Below, piece after piece: positions 31,341 through 64,000 of a stretch of 64,000 bases of DNA. The number at the start of each line of letters is the position of its first letter. Positions within the stretch are counted from its first letter, which is position 1. Under the pieces are notes generated by a model. It ran no database searches. It was not told where the DNA came from and was given only the letters and a program-made list of their open reading frames with translations. The position numbers were made by a program, and so were the translations under genes. This DNA is from Chionoecetes opilio. Taxonomy: Eukaryota > Arthropoda > Malacostraca > Decapoda > Majidae. The stretch lies in contig JACEEZ010013560.1 in the NCBI GenBank assembly GCA_016584305.1, forward strand, positions 1,098,400 through 1,162,399, read 5' to 3'.

Positions 31341-34255
31341 ATTTCATTAGCAAACGGAAAATATGTCATTATAATGTAGCTGGTTTAGCTTCTAAATTAT
31401 TGGAGTTAAAGGATGATGTAGCACAAGATAAAAAACCCAATGTTTTTTGCTGAAAAGAAAATATATTGCATTGTTATATAGAATTTTTTTTTTTTTATGC
31501 AGAAAATTATGATATATGGAAGAAAGACAGGAAAATCAATACCTTACAGATTAATGAAATAGATTTGATTGTCAAATTTGATAGTGAGAAAAGCAGGATT
31601 ACGATTTTTAGACAAAGTCAACATAAAGATGTAAATTTTGGAAAAAAAATCCTAGCTGATGCAAACCTTGAAGTGGTAAACTCTTACTAATACCTTGGAC
31701 ACTGGATCAACAATGATATTACCACCTTGACACATTAGGAAGCTACAAGAGGCCTGGAGACTTACACGTAGTAGTTCCTGATTCTTGCATTACCATTATA
31801 TAGACATATTTTTTCAGGTCTATAAGACAAAGACTAGGGATTTAGTGGGACCGTTAAAAATACAGCCGGGTGAGATTGTAAGTTCTGATGAGGATATGCA
31901 TAAAATTTTAAATGATTATTTCTTAAGTGTTTTTACTCGGGAGGATATACAGACGGTACCTGATAGTGAACAGATGTTTAGAGGAAGCGATGATGAGAAA
32001 CTCAGATATTGTGATAACTAGGGCAATGGTAGAAGAGGGTATAGATAGAGTGAAGCATTTTAAGTCACCAGGACCAGATGAAGTTTATCCCAGAGTATTA
32101 AAAGAATGCAAAGAGGTTGTTAGTGAGTCGTTAATACACATTTTTAGGAAATCAGTTGATATAGGCAAAGTGCCGTTAATGTGGAGGAAGGGAAATGTAG
32201 TCCCCATATTTAAGAAGGGAGACAGAGGACTAATGTAAATTATAGACCCGTTAGTCTAACGTCAGTGGTAGGTAAATTATTGGAATCTATTATTGCAAAA
32301 AACATTAAGAGAGCACTTAGAAAAGCAGTTTGGTAATTGATTCACAACATGGATTCACCAAGGGTAGGTCATGTCTCACCAATTTATTGAGTTTTTATAG
32401 GAAAGTTTATGAGACGGCAGATAATTTGATAAGGATTATGATATAATATATCTGGACTTTAGTAAGGCATTTGACAAAGTACCACACGAGCGACTCTTAA
32501 ATAAGGTTAGGGCTCATGGAATAGATGGGAAGGTTCTTCGTTCAGAGCTTGGCTAAGTGATGGCAACAAAGGGTTACAATTAATGGCTCTAAATATGAAT
32601 GGGGGCAGGTAATGAGTGGAGTTCCACAAGGGTCTGTTTTGGGTCCATTACTATTTTTTTTTTACATCAACGACTTGGATAGTGGGATTAGCAGTGATAT
32701 CAGCAAGTTTGCTGATGATACTAAGGTTGGTGGGATTATTAGATCACAGTCTGATGTAAACATATTGCAGGGAGACTTTATTATTACACACAAACCTCGA
32801 TTTCCCGGACTAATAGAGGGGAACACTGGTCCGGGAACCGCAAAAGTCCGGGAATCGCAAGTATATAAAAAAAAAAAAAAAGTCCGATGCCATTACCCAC
32901 CCCCGGACGTTTATCCTACTCTAGTATTTACTGTCCGGCAACCGACAATATCAACTACCCCGCCGCGGACTTTTACGTCCGCTGAGCATGCAGCCACCTG
33001 GCGGGAGGCAGCAGAAAGTGTTCAATAGTCTCAAGAGACGTTCCTGCACCAGGGGCAGTGGGGGTCAGGGGACTAACGGAGGCTGTGCAGGTGAACCGTG
33101 AGTGTCGTGTGCCCAAATGTAAACAATACGACCGCTGAGCATGCTGCCACCTGGCGGGAGGCAGCAGAAAGTGTTCAATAGTCTCAGAAATGTTCTTGCA
33201 CCAGGGGCAGTGGAAGTCAGGTGACTGACGGAGGCTGTGCAGGTGAACCGTGAATGTTGTGCCCCCAAATTTAAACAATACGACCGCTGAGCATGCTGCC
33301 ACCTGGCGGGAGGCGCGGACACTGACCATGGGTGACAGGAGACGCTCGGACCGCCGGTCTACTTGGTCAATTTACGAACAGGACCAGGCATTTCAACGTA
33401 AAAAAATAAATAATAATAATAATAATAATAATTGTCCGAGACTGACATATTCCCGGACCTCGGATTTTGTCCGGCAAATCCGATATCCGGGAAATCGAGG
33501 TTTGTGTGTATTTATTTACTTATTTATCAGTGAGATAAATTAAATGAGTCAGTAGTCAGGTGGCAGATGGAATATAATATTGATAAGTGTAGCATAATGA
33601 ATGTTGGTAGAAAAAACCCTGGTAATAAGATACACCATATGCAATGTATCGCTGAAAAGATCTTGGAGTGAGGGTGAGCTCAAACCTCCGTCCTAAGAAG
33701 CAATGTATTGAGGCTAGAAATAGAGCTAATAGGGTGTTCAGATTAATTACCAGGAGTGTTAAAAGTAGAAGTGCTGAGGTTATTATAAAGCTTTATTTGG
33801 CTCCAGTCAGACCTCACCTAGACTATGCGGTTCAGTTTTGGTCTCCGTATTACAGGATGGATATAGCCTTATTAGAATCAGTGCAGAGAAGGATGACCAA
33901 AGTGATTCATGGGATGCATAACTTTAGTTATGAGAAGAGATTGAAGCTATTAAATTTACACTCACCCGAGAGACGTAGAGTAAGGGGCGATCTGATAGAA
34001 TGTTAAAATTTTTGGATACAATAAAGGAGATGTAGGAAAAGTTCTTACAGCTAGTAACCAGGGTAGAACAAGAAGTAACGGATTCAAGCTGGAAAAACGT
34101 AATTTAAAAAAAGAAATAGGGAAAAACTGGTTCACAAATAGGCTGGTAAATGATTGGAATGGACTCAGTAGACAGGTAGTTAGTGCGGAGTCATTAGGGT
34201 GCTTTAATAGGAGGCTAGATACATTCATGGAAAGGGATGAAAAGTGGATGTAGGT
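31340..34255 (+). pseudogene. CR1-like non-LTR retrotransposon, decayed and split by a DNA transposon
   Basis: Fragments in order: endonuclease start (YNVAGLASKLLELKDDVAQD), pre-RT (LNDYFLSVFTREDIQ), RT (FKSPGPDEVYPRVLKECKE, VVPIFKKGDRG, YLDFSKAFDKVPHERLL, SGVPQGSVLGPLL with FADDT), and the C-terminal part (NRANRVFRLITRSVKSRSAE, YKA-type tail, RLDTFMERDEKWM stop). The catalytic motif is ADD. Frameshifts and stops make it inactive. A 722-bp pogo-like element interrupts it at 32787-33508. Confidence 0.85.
32787..33508 (-). mobile_element. CACACAA-CCTCG pogo-like element, copy B, inserted in a LINE
   Basis: Ends CACACAAACCTCGATTTCCC at 32787 and, inverted, at 33508, with TA outside both. It carries tandem ~150-bp units (about 32985-33315) of the Jockey-like C-terminus, more than copy A. 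It splits the LINE reading frame, so it is younger than the LINE. Confidence 0.85.
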
Positions 34256-34869
34256 AGTGTTAAGTAATAGGAACTACCTCGTGGGTGGGTCTCGCGGCCT
34301 TTTGTAGCTTCCTTATTTTCTTATGTTATATATACAAAAGCTAATACAGTACATTGATAAGTAAATTTCATATGTGGACAGTTGATGTCAAAATGGAATT
34401 GTTTGAAGCTTAACTGTACAGCCATGAACACTCCCCACCTATAATGGAGAAATATTAATACATACTCCTATGAAGAATGTATACATTGCATACAACAATG
34501 CTTTCACGGATTTGTATACATTACCTGGCTGGTGCAGTGCAAGTGAGATGTTTACTTACTGCAATGATAGAAGCTGTCAGGCTGTGATAAGGAACCTTGT
34601 GTACAGGTTTATAGATAGACTAAGAATCCCTAGAAAATAGTATAATTGTAGAAATCTGGTTTAGTGATGTACTACGTATGATTTCAATAAATAACATTGT
34701 GAAGCATTGGTTTAATCTATTAGGCTATATGTAAATTTTCATAAATACTTTACCCATCATTATCTCAAACTCTGTGTAATGGTAATTAAATATACTTTTA
34801 TACCAATAATGCTGTGCAAATTTAAAGTTTGTCTTGGCTTTAATTTTGTATCTTTGATTCATGCTGCAT

Positions 34870-35490
34870 TTCTTCTTCTTTCTGTTTAACGTCAGTTTTT
34901 CCCATAATATTTTATGAGGTTAGACGGCCGATGATACACTTCCAACTATCTCTATTCGTTGCCTCAACATCATCAATGCCCAATGCTGCCAGATCCACTT
35001 CACCACACTGCCTCCATGTCTTCCTTGCCCTGCCCGGTGGACGGCGACCTGGCACTTCCACTCTAACAGCTCTCCCCAATGCCTCACCACCTTCTCTCCT
35101 CTTCACGTGCCCAAGCCACCTCAATCGCCTTACTCTCAGCACTACTCAGTTCCTTCAATCCACATTTTCTTGCCACCTCTTCACTGGACACTTCTCTCCA
35201 ATCACACCCAACCAACACATCCTCCAACTTCTTCGTCAAAACCCATGTCTCGGAATCATAAAGCAAAACTGATCTTATACATGCTTCAAATACTCTTCCT
35301 CTGTTTTTCAGTGGAATACTCGTTTATCAGCAGTCCCGCTATCTCTCTCCACTTCATCCATGTAGTTGTTACCCATGTTCTTACTGCTCTCTACACTCCA
35401 CCCTCGCTATCTAACATGTCACCAAGATAACAAAACTGTTTCACTTCTTCTATTACATCACAATTCACTTCTATTATTTATTCCTCTTCT
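34870..35490 (-). pseudogene. RTE-like retrotransposon C-terminal fragment
   Basis: In the - sense: LYDSETWVLTKKLEDVLVGC, then RVRRLRWLGHVKRREGGEAL and PGRRPPGRARKTWRQC to WKCIIGRLTS stop. This is the typical end of RTE/craft-like reverse transcriptase polyproteins. An internal deletion removes the segment between the two blocks. Confidence 0.75.
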
Positions 35491-35502
35491 TCTGGCGGGT
35501 CA

Positions 35503-35735
35503 CCCTTAAACGTGACAAATTCAAAATAGCCGCCACCGAAACATGAAAAATTCATTTTTGTCATATCTAGGGTATATATATGTATAAATAATGATCTCAA
35601 CGGATACCTTGTACCTGAAAACATACAAAAAGATGTTCAATTTATGTTCTTACCATGTCTGGTACCAAAGATATGACCCAAAATGAATTTGTCAAGTTTC
35701 GGTGGCGGCCATTTTGGATTTGTCACGTTTAAGGG
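35503..35735. mobile_element. Foldback MITE with ~70-bp inverted arms
   Basis: CCCTTAAACGTGACAAAT is repeated, inverted, at the other end. The similarity continues inward through GCCGCCACCGAAAC and CATTTTTGTCATATCT. 233 bp, no coding potential. Class unknown. Confidence 0.7.
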
Positions 35736-35739
35736 TTCA

Positions 35740-36375
35740 CCGTTGAAAATACAGTCGGGCAAACCACCTAGATCGATTTAGAACATATAAATACGTCTAC
35801 AAATGTTGTTTGCCAGCCGTAAACATGAAATGCCTCCACCATTAACATTTTCTGAAATTTGACCTAGTCTATAAAGAATAGTAGCGTGATTGTCAGTACA
35901 TGTATTACACATCGATATCTAATTGTTTTGAGCTCTTAGGCCTAGCATTGTTTTCTAACTTAAAGATGGATTGATATCAAACTGAAATGTTTAGGGCACT
36001 ATGAAAATGTTATTTGAATATTTATTTGCTACACAGCCATTACACGATGTGCGTCGAGGATGTTTAATGCTTTCATGGACCTGTGTGTACGTTCCTACAT
36101 CTACGTTTCCTTATATACCAATTATTATTTGCCTAAAGCTCGATGAATGTTGGTTGTGATTCATCTTCCAATGCATCTCTCCCCTTTACCACCCTCTTAT
36201 GTTGATAGTATTCGCGTATTAACGCAGTATATGCCTCCTTCATCTTGACATGATCGAGTATTGTGGATAGCTGCCACGATATCTGTGGCCGTGGAATGCC
36301 GCAGCCTCCTCCTATTCCTCATCAATCTTGACTTAGGTGCACGTGGTTGAGACTGTGGGGGAGCGAGGCTCAGCG
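35740..36375. other. Intergenic stretch without recognised features
   Basis: Nothing recognised on either strand. Confidence 0.5.
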
Positions 36376-36419
36376 AGCTCCATACCATGGCGGAGCGCTA
36401 CTGAACTGGTGAACATCTG

Positions 36420-36650
36420 GCAGGTGTCACTGGGGATTTGTAAGGTAAGGTCTTCAGTGCTTGAGGTGCTTAATGTGTTGGAGGCGATGTAGAGGCTGGC
36501 TGACGAAGTGGATGGCACAGAGGAGGTGGAAGATACTGCAGAAAACTCTGAAAATTCGAACTTCAGTTCTGATTATGGAAAGTTAATAAGTTGTTGAAAA
36601 ATTTGAACTTGGCCTGAAACAGGTCGCATTATCCTGTCAGGGGGGGGAGG
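36420..36650 (+). mobile_element. Internal fragment of the CAGTAAACCCTCTC-type element
   Basis: It matches 29890-30085 (GTAAGGTAAGGTCTTC, ATGGCACAGAGGAGGTGG, GGAAAGTT, GGCCTGAAAC). The ends are not preserved. Confidence 0.65.
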
Positions 36651-36919
36651 GGGTCTTTAGGTTTCTTACTTCTCTCTTCTCTTTACTCTTTCTTGGTGTT
36701 GAGGTATTCTGAGGGGGATTCCTGAAGGGGCAGTCTTGGTCAAGGGGAGTAGATCAGGCCCTGTGGACAGACAGAGACTTGCATAGTGGCCGTAAGATGG
36801 AGCCAGGTGATGCTGCCATGAGAATAATGCCAGATCTGACAGAGGCTTCACATTGCTCTGGGCCACAATTACCTTTTGAAATCTAGGAAATCACAGGCAA
36901 ATTATTTAATTAGAAGTTG

Positions 36920-37315
36920 AGATAAAGGGAAATAAGTTATTTCACAAGGACAGGTTAGGCAGGAGAGGAGGAGTTGTACTTTATGCCAGGGATACATTGC
37001 AGTGTTGTGTTAACAATGTTATAAAAACAGATGATAGTGTAGTCTATATGGGTGGAAATTAAGAGAAGGAACTGATACAAAATCTGATGGTCTTCGGTGT
37101 AGTGTACAGGCCTCCAAACTTATGTAAGGAAGATTCAGTTCCTATATATGGCATGAAATAAGCAAGGCTTGTAGATATAATCAATTATTTTTTTATGCGT
37201 GGTAGAATTCAATCTTAGGAACATAACTAGGATTTAATTGTAGGAAGCAATGACGCAGAAAATTTGTTAAAACTATTTCAGGATAACTTCCTTAAACAAG
37301 CAATCAAGGAGTACT
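36920..37315 (+). pseudogene. LINE endonuclease fragment
   Basis: RLGRRGGVVLYARDTLQCCV, VFGVVYRPPN and GSNDAENLLKLFQDNFLKQA match the apurinic-endonuclease domain of CR1-like elements. Stops interrupt it. It may belong with the RT part at 31.3-34.3 kb or to a separate insertion. Confidence 0.7.
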
Positions 37316-37319
37316 TATT

Positions 37320-38880
37320 TTATAGTACGGGACGGGAGAGCCGATCGACCAATATCAATTTTTCCCATAGGTTATGTGTTTCACATATGTGTGAATTCAC
37401 ATCGACCTCGTTTATCGACCAATTTCTCGTTCTATGTGGAACTCTGGTGTAGTAGGGTCAGGGGGGCGAGGGGTCAGGGATGGGGATTGTTGAGACAAAA
37501 GGGAGTCGCGTGTACAGCCAGGAGGGAGACCGAAGTCAAGAAGAGACTTAACAGCAGGACTGTCAGGGGAAGTAGAAGATAGGGGAGAGGACATATATGA
37601 GGGGTAGATTACTCATAGGGGGACCATAGATAACCCAAACTAACCTTGGTTGGTAGCCTGGCACCACCCCAAAATTATGGCCTTGAGGAGCCTAATTATT
37701 TATAATAGCTTTACTTACGTTCTCTTCGGAGGTGTTGTTTTTGTTGATTCTGGACCTAATGATCAATTTGCAAGAGGAACACACGAAGACAATATACAGC
37801 AAAGTTATCAGGATAATGAATGAGGACTCTTTTATTTCCCTTTAAACATAACTAATTTATTTTTCCTATTTTCCCCAGATACTTTTCTAGTTTACAACAT
37901 GAAAAATTACCATGGCTACTCGTTCTTGAAACCAGAACTCGCATAATATAGTAGTTTCCTTACTCCCTACCTATAGCACATCACCCTACCTTTTCGTTGT
38001 CATGGTTATCTTTATTCAGGGTCATTGTCTATGACTAGTACATAGGGATTTCAGGTCTAAAAAACTTACCTCCCGGAACTAACGTTTCAATGATGACCCT
38101 AAACATACATTGCTCCTTTTATATTGCACCTTCTGTACCAACCCCAAAAAAATATTGTCACCCTTTTCATCTCTACGAAAAAAATATATATCTTCACTGA
38201 CTATACATACAAACTGGGGCAAACAATGTGTAAACTGTGTTGTGAGGCACACACTGGGTGGCACCACATATGGATGAGGCACTCATGACTGCATTTTTCT
38301 TGGAATGGGGAGCAGGTCAGGATGAGTGGATGGGGCCATGAGGAGAACAGCGGGGAGGATATGTTTTTAGTTTTATGAACTTATAATCTCGTTATATTCC
38401 ATCCGGCTTCCGAGTATTCATAACAAGATAACTGCCTGTTCCAACTTTCGTTAGACAATGGGAAATAAAGCTACGTTAGGTATCTTAACAGATATTCACT
38501 TGGAATGGGGAGGTCTGGATGAGGGCATGAGATAAGCGGGGAGGAAGACCAAGGGATTATGGGTAACACTTTCACAAAGGGATCTGCAGTGTTGTTAAAT
38601 CTAGGCTATTAAGCTTTCAAAACTAATAGTACCGTATACTAACTGAGTATCTCTTGATGACTGCATCGAGTGTGTAAAAAAGTTTGCCTTGTGAGGGTTC
38701 CATTACTACTGTTACAAAGAATTATTAATCTTGGGAAGGGTATGAACCTTAGAGGTGGTATAAAAGCCATACTTTATATGGTCATGTTAATATTATTTAG
38801 GAGAACATTGCCTCAGATACTTTCCATACAAACTAGGACACCATAGTCCCTATAATGATTTATATAGCCATATCTCCTTA
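37320..38880. other. Intergenic stretch with a small local duplication
   Basis: CTTGGAATGGGGAG ... AGCGGGGAGGA occurs at about 38300-38360 and again at 38500-38550. A GACC-rich possible transposon end is at 37335-37440 (ATCGACCTCGTTTATCGACC-like). No gene is seen. Confidence 0.4.
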
Positions 38881-40300
38881 ATTGGACTTATAATATATGG
38901 GGTTTTACATCGGTTATCACTTGGGGAAAGAAGAAAATTAGTTTAATAAAACGACCACTCAGGGGAGACTTAAGGCTTTTTCCTGGCACTACACTGCGTG
39001 ACAGAGCCCTGTGCTGGTCCTGGTTCCCAGCAAGCCTGGAAGCGCGACTCTCCTTGATATTCTCCAGCGTCTCCGTCGAGACAAAACCACGCCTTGACCT
39101 CGGGCGCTCCCCAATACACTCCTTGGCAGCCTGGAGAGTTTCACGTTTGAAGGTATCCCACAGTTCTACAGGGTCCTCGAGGGCACCGAGCACATCAAAC
39201 CGATTTGAGACTGCCACCGCGTACTCATGGGCACATGTCAAGTCCTTCAGCTCCTCAAGATAAAACACATTATGATTACCTCTTGAGATTCTTATGGACT
39301 TGACATAAAGCTGAAGTGTAACAACAACAAGTCTGTGATCAGTTGCAAAGAACTTAGCACCCCGGTAAACCCTGCAGTTGTGGAGAATCCTTCAACGAGT
39401 ACTACCGAAGATGTGGTCGATCTCCTTAGCTACCCCTCCAGCATTAATATGCCATGTCCAGCGGTGCAGCTCCTATCTCTGATACCAAGAACTTGCCATT
39501 CTCAACCTTCTGGATTTCGTGAAAATCAGAAGGAGAGAACTGTTATGTTCCTGGTACCGGAACCATGGAGACCAACACATAACAAAGCTCTCACAGTGCC
39601 AGTAGCAGCATTGAAGTAGCCCAAGACAATGGGAGTGTCCCGAGGAGGACACTGGTCTAATACGGAGTCGAGTTTGGCGTAGAACATCTTTTCTTCAGTT
39701 TCACACACTTCGGTAGGAGCGTATACTGCAACAAGAGACATGAAACACAGAGTGTGTTTTATCCTCACCTGCATTATACACTCATCAACCGGAGTAACCT
39801 CAACAACAGATGGCTGCAATTTGCTGGAGAAGCCTAAAGCTACTCCCCGGACACAGGTACCATTGCTCAATCTGGACCAGTAGTAGGTGCAACCCCCACT
39901 GCTAGTCTCGCCACTGCCAGGCCTCCTCGTCTCAGAGAGTCCCACTATATCCACCCTCAGCCTACTGAGCTCGCCCGATAAAAAGAGGTAGTTGATGATC
40001 GTCTGAGAGGCTCAGAACGTTCCAGGAGCCCACACGTACAACCCTCCGAAGGTTAATCCCAGGAGTGATTCGACGGGCAGGCGCCACCTATGCACCGTCC
40101 CGGCCACCGCCACAAGAAAAAGATCGGCTAGAGGGCTCTCCCAATTCATTTAGAGTGCGGTAATCCCAAGGGTTTTGCCCCACACTCATCATAGGCTGCA
40201 GACCCACCCCCCCATGCGTCGGCATTGGAGGGGTCTGCGTGGTTGGGCCCCCCAGCAAAACCGGGTCGGGGGCGCAGTCCTTTACTAGAATTCTGAACTT
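38880..40300 (-). pseudogene. RTE-like retrotransposon 5' part (endonuclease)
   Basis: The - strand reads DIVGLSETRRPGSGETSSGG, then FMSLVAVYAPTEVCETEEKM, LDSVLDQCPPRDTPIVLGYF and later EELKDLTCAHEYAVAVSNRF, the endonuclease and following region of an RTE/BovB-like element. The first residues include the N-terminal metal-site Glu (SET). Frameshifts near 39.3-39.5 kb and loss of the RT make it inactive. Confidence 0.8.
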
Positions 40301-40829
40301 GAAATTTCAAATCTCATGAACTTCTAAGAAGCTACCGTAGATAACAGTAAAGTCGCCACCTGCAGTGATGTCGCCAGGTGCCAAATATTACGAATTATAG
40401 CATCACTACTGATTTTTATGTGCCACTGAAGATGATACACAGTAGTTTATATCATGACTGTATAATCTACACTGTTTCAGCATTGTTTTATGCTTTGTAT
40501 CTGCAAGTATAGACGGTTTCAAATTTCGCTACGCATTTATTTTTCGGGCGACGACGACAGCGGTATGACACTCAGTAAATAAACACTAGATGGCGACTCT
40601 ACTGTTGATAGCCACTTTGTAGATATTTTTGTAATTTGTTCATTTATAGCCATACTATGACACAGATGAAGACACAAAATGACACACTCTCTAGATAGCC
40701 CCTTCTAACTTTCCTGAAATCATTGATGTAGAAATGTAAGTATTAACGCCACCACACGTCTGTAAACAGAAAAAAAAGTTGTCCTGGCGACTTAACTGTT
40801 ATCTACGGTAGATGTCCTGTGGCGTCTAT

Positions 40830-41345
40830 GTCAATTTTTTTCTCCTTAGTTGCTTGTTCTGTACAGGAGCCTTATCCGTCCATGTATATAGTATGTTTCT
40901 CATGTTTTGGGGGATTTACTCATACAGCTATCCTAAAGTGGGTGGAGTCAAATGCTTTTCGTCGACTGTCTTCAGTCAGAGTTCAGTTCTTTAAATCACC
41001 GGCGCAATGTTGCTTCTCTTGCTATCTTCTTCCGTTATTTTCATGCTCACTGGTCTCCTGAACTTGCTAACTGCATGCTTACCCCCCTCCCATAGCCTCA
41101 CTGCACAAGACTTTCTACTTATTCTCATCCCTATTCCGTCCATCTTCCTAATGAAAGCGTTAACCAGTATCTTCACTCTTTCATCGATTTCACATGTGAA
41201 CTCTAAGACAACAAGAGAGAAATGTCAAGAGACCTCCCGAACTATATTAGCCCATCTCCCCTTTCTACAATCTCTTACTGTCTTCTTCATAGGGACCGGC
41301 AGCTAGCAAACTTTTTGTTACTTCTTTTTCGTTTTCTGGCCAGTC
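40830..41345 (+). pseudogene. WGGSTHTALL-family LINE 3' end
   Basis: Fragments GALSVHVYSMFLMFWG, LKWVESNAFRRLSS, NVASL and the shared 3' UTR (TAGGGACCGGCAGCTAGC). Same family as 10699-11345 and 42394-43570. It abuts the MTR downstream region. Confidence 0.7.
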
Positions 41346-41505
41346 TTTTTTATGATTTTTTTTCCTTCAAGAATCTATACAATATGGCACTCCAGAAGAT
41401 TTCCTGATTGAAAACATAATGAATATAGGTAAATACACATTCTCTTTATCAGTTCACACCCATCTATACAATCTACCTTTGATTATTTGGTGTGAAATTG
41501 TGATA

Positions 41506-41723
41506 ACTATAGTCTATTTTATTTAATATGGTCAAAATGCAGTAAGGAGACCACGCCCGCTGCCTTTCTCCCATTGTCTACGGGGCAGCTGATTGGTGCA
41601 CTCAATGGTCATCATGTGTACAGGTTACTCGTATCATTATCACTACCAAACACACTATCCTCACTACATAATAGCACGTGACCACTGGGAATTTTGACCA
41701 TATTAAATAAAATAGACTATAGT
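41506..41723. mobile_element. Short MITE with 33-bp perfect terminal inverted repeats next to the MTR stop
   Basis: The left end ACTATAGTCTATTTTATT and its continuation to 41538 are repeated exactly, inverted, at 41691-41723. The 218-bp length, no coding potential and perfect ends indicate a MITE. The superfamily is unclear because the target duplication is ambiguous. It lies 38 bp downstream of the MTR stop codon, inside the presumed 3' UTR. Confidence 0.7.
41518..41523 (-). promoter_or_regulatory. Candidate MTR poly(A) signal inside a MITE
   Basis: AATAAA on the - strand lies about 240 nt past the MTR stop. It belongs to the distal inverted repeat of the MITE at 41506-41723. I saw no closer canonical AATAAA downstream of the stop. 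Use of this site is inferred. Confidence 0.4.
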
Positions 41724-41760
41724 GAATAATTTTTAAAGTTGGCAACTTATACTTCCATAT

Positions 41761-64000
<22,240 letters not shown>

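Noticed and set aside
31785..33028. Reverse transcriptase frames as a host gene
   Set aside because: Frames are broken, and the motifs (VPQGSVLGPLL, FADDT) are those of a CR1-like LINE.
39526..39954. An endonuclease-like frame as a DNA repair gene
   Set aside because: SETRRPGSGE and YAPTEVCETEEK are characteristic of RTE retrotransposon endonucleases, and the rest of the element follows.

Overview
This is a stretch of an arthropod nuclear genome, most likely a decapod crustacean. That is an inference from split genes with GT-AG introns, TTAGG-type (AACCT) words in minisatellites, very long (CT)n/(GA)n and (TA)n tracts, and the mix of decaying non-LTR retrotransposons, tRNA-derived SINEs and pogo/Tigger-like DNA transposons. 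No bacterial operon, CRISPR array, integron or virus was seen.

Two host genes lie tail to tail. On the + strand, positions 9344-30823 hold the complete coding region of an ANKRD40-type ankyrin-repeat protein: five coding exons, 290 residues, and an acceptor just before the start codon that implies an upstream untranslated exon. On the - strand, the last eleven coding exons of cobalamin-dependent methionine synthase (MTR) run from the right edge of the window to the stop codon at 41761. They give 821 residues covering the end of the pterin-binding domain, the cap, the cobalamin-binding domain and the AdoMet-activation domain. The homocysteine domain and the rest of the pterin domain lie beyond position 64000. 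All splice phases join without a frameshift. The two genes belong to unrelated pathways and I see no functional link beyond proximity.

Most of the rest is repeats. Positions 1-9.3 kb: a 2-kb tandem duplication with a TTAGG-like minisatellite, a dead hAT transposase and a tRNA SINE. Positions 9.5-30.6 kb (ANKRD40 introns): a piggyBac-like MITE, SINEs, LINE 3' ends, a nested block at 15.8-20.4 kb, several pogo-like elements and a near-perfect palindrome at 28.3-28.5 kb. Positions 30.8-41.7 kb (intergenic): a CR1-like LINE split by a DNA transposon, further LINE fragments and foldback MITEs. One MITE sits just past the MTR stop and offers a poly(A) signal. Positions 41.9-64 kb (MTR introns): a LINE reverse transcriptase fragment, more pogo-like elements, a PIF-like MITE with its empty site preserved, two TTAA-flanked elements sharing one target site, and an internally deleted mariner.

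I found no convincing new multi-gene system. The most interesting material is in the mobile DNA: at least nine distinct TA-flanked terminal-repeat types in 64 kb, transposons carrying amplified pieces of a LINE, and (CT)n tracts placed at 3' splice sites of both host genes.
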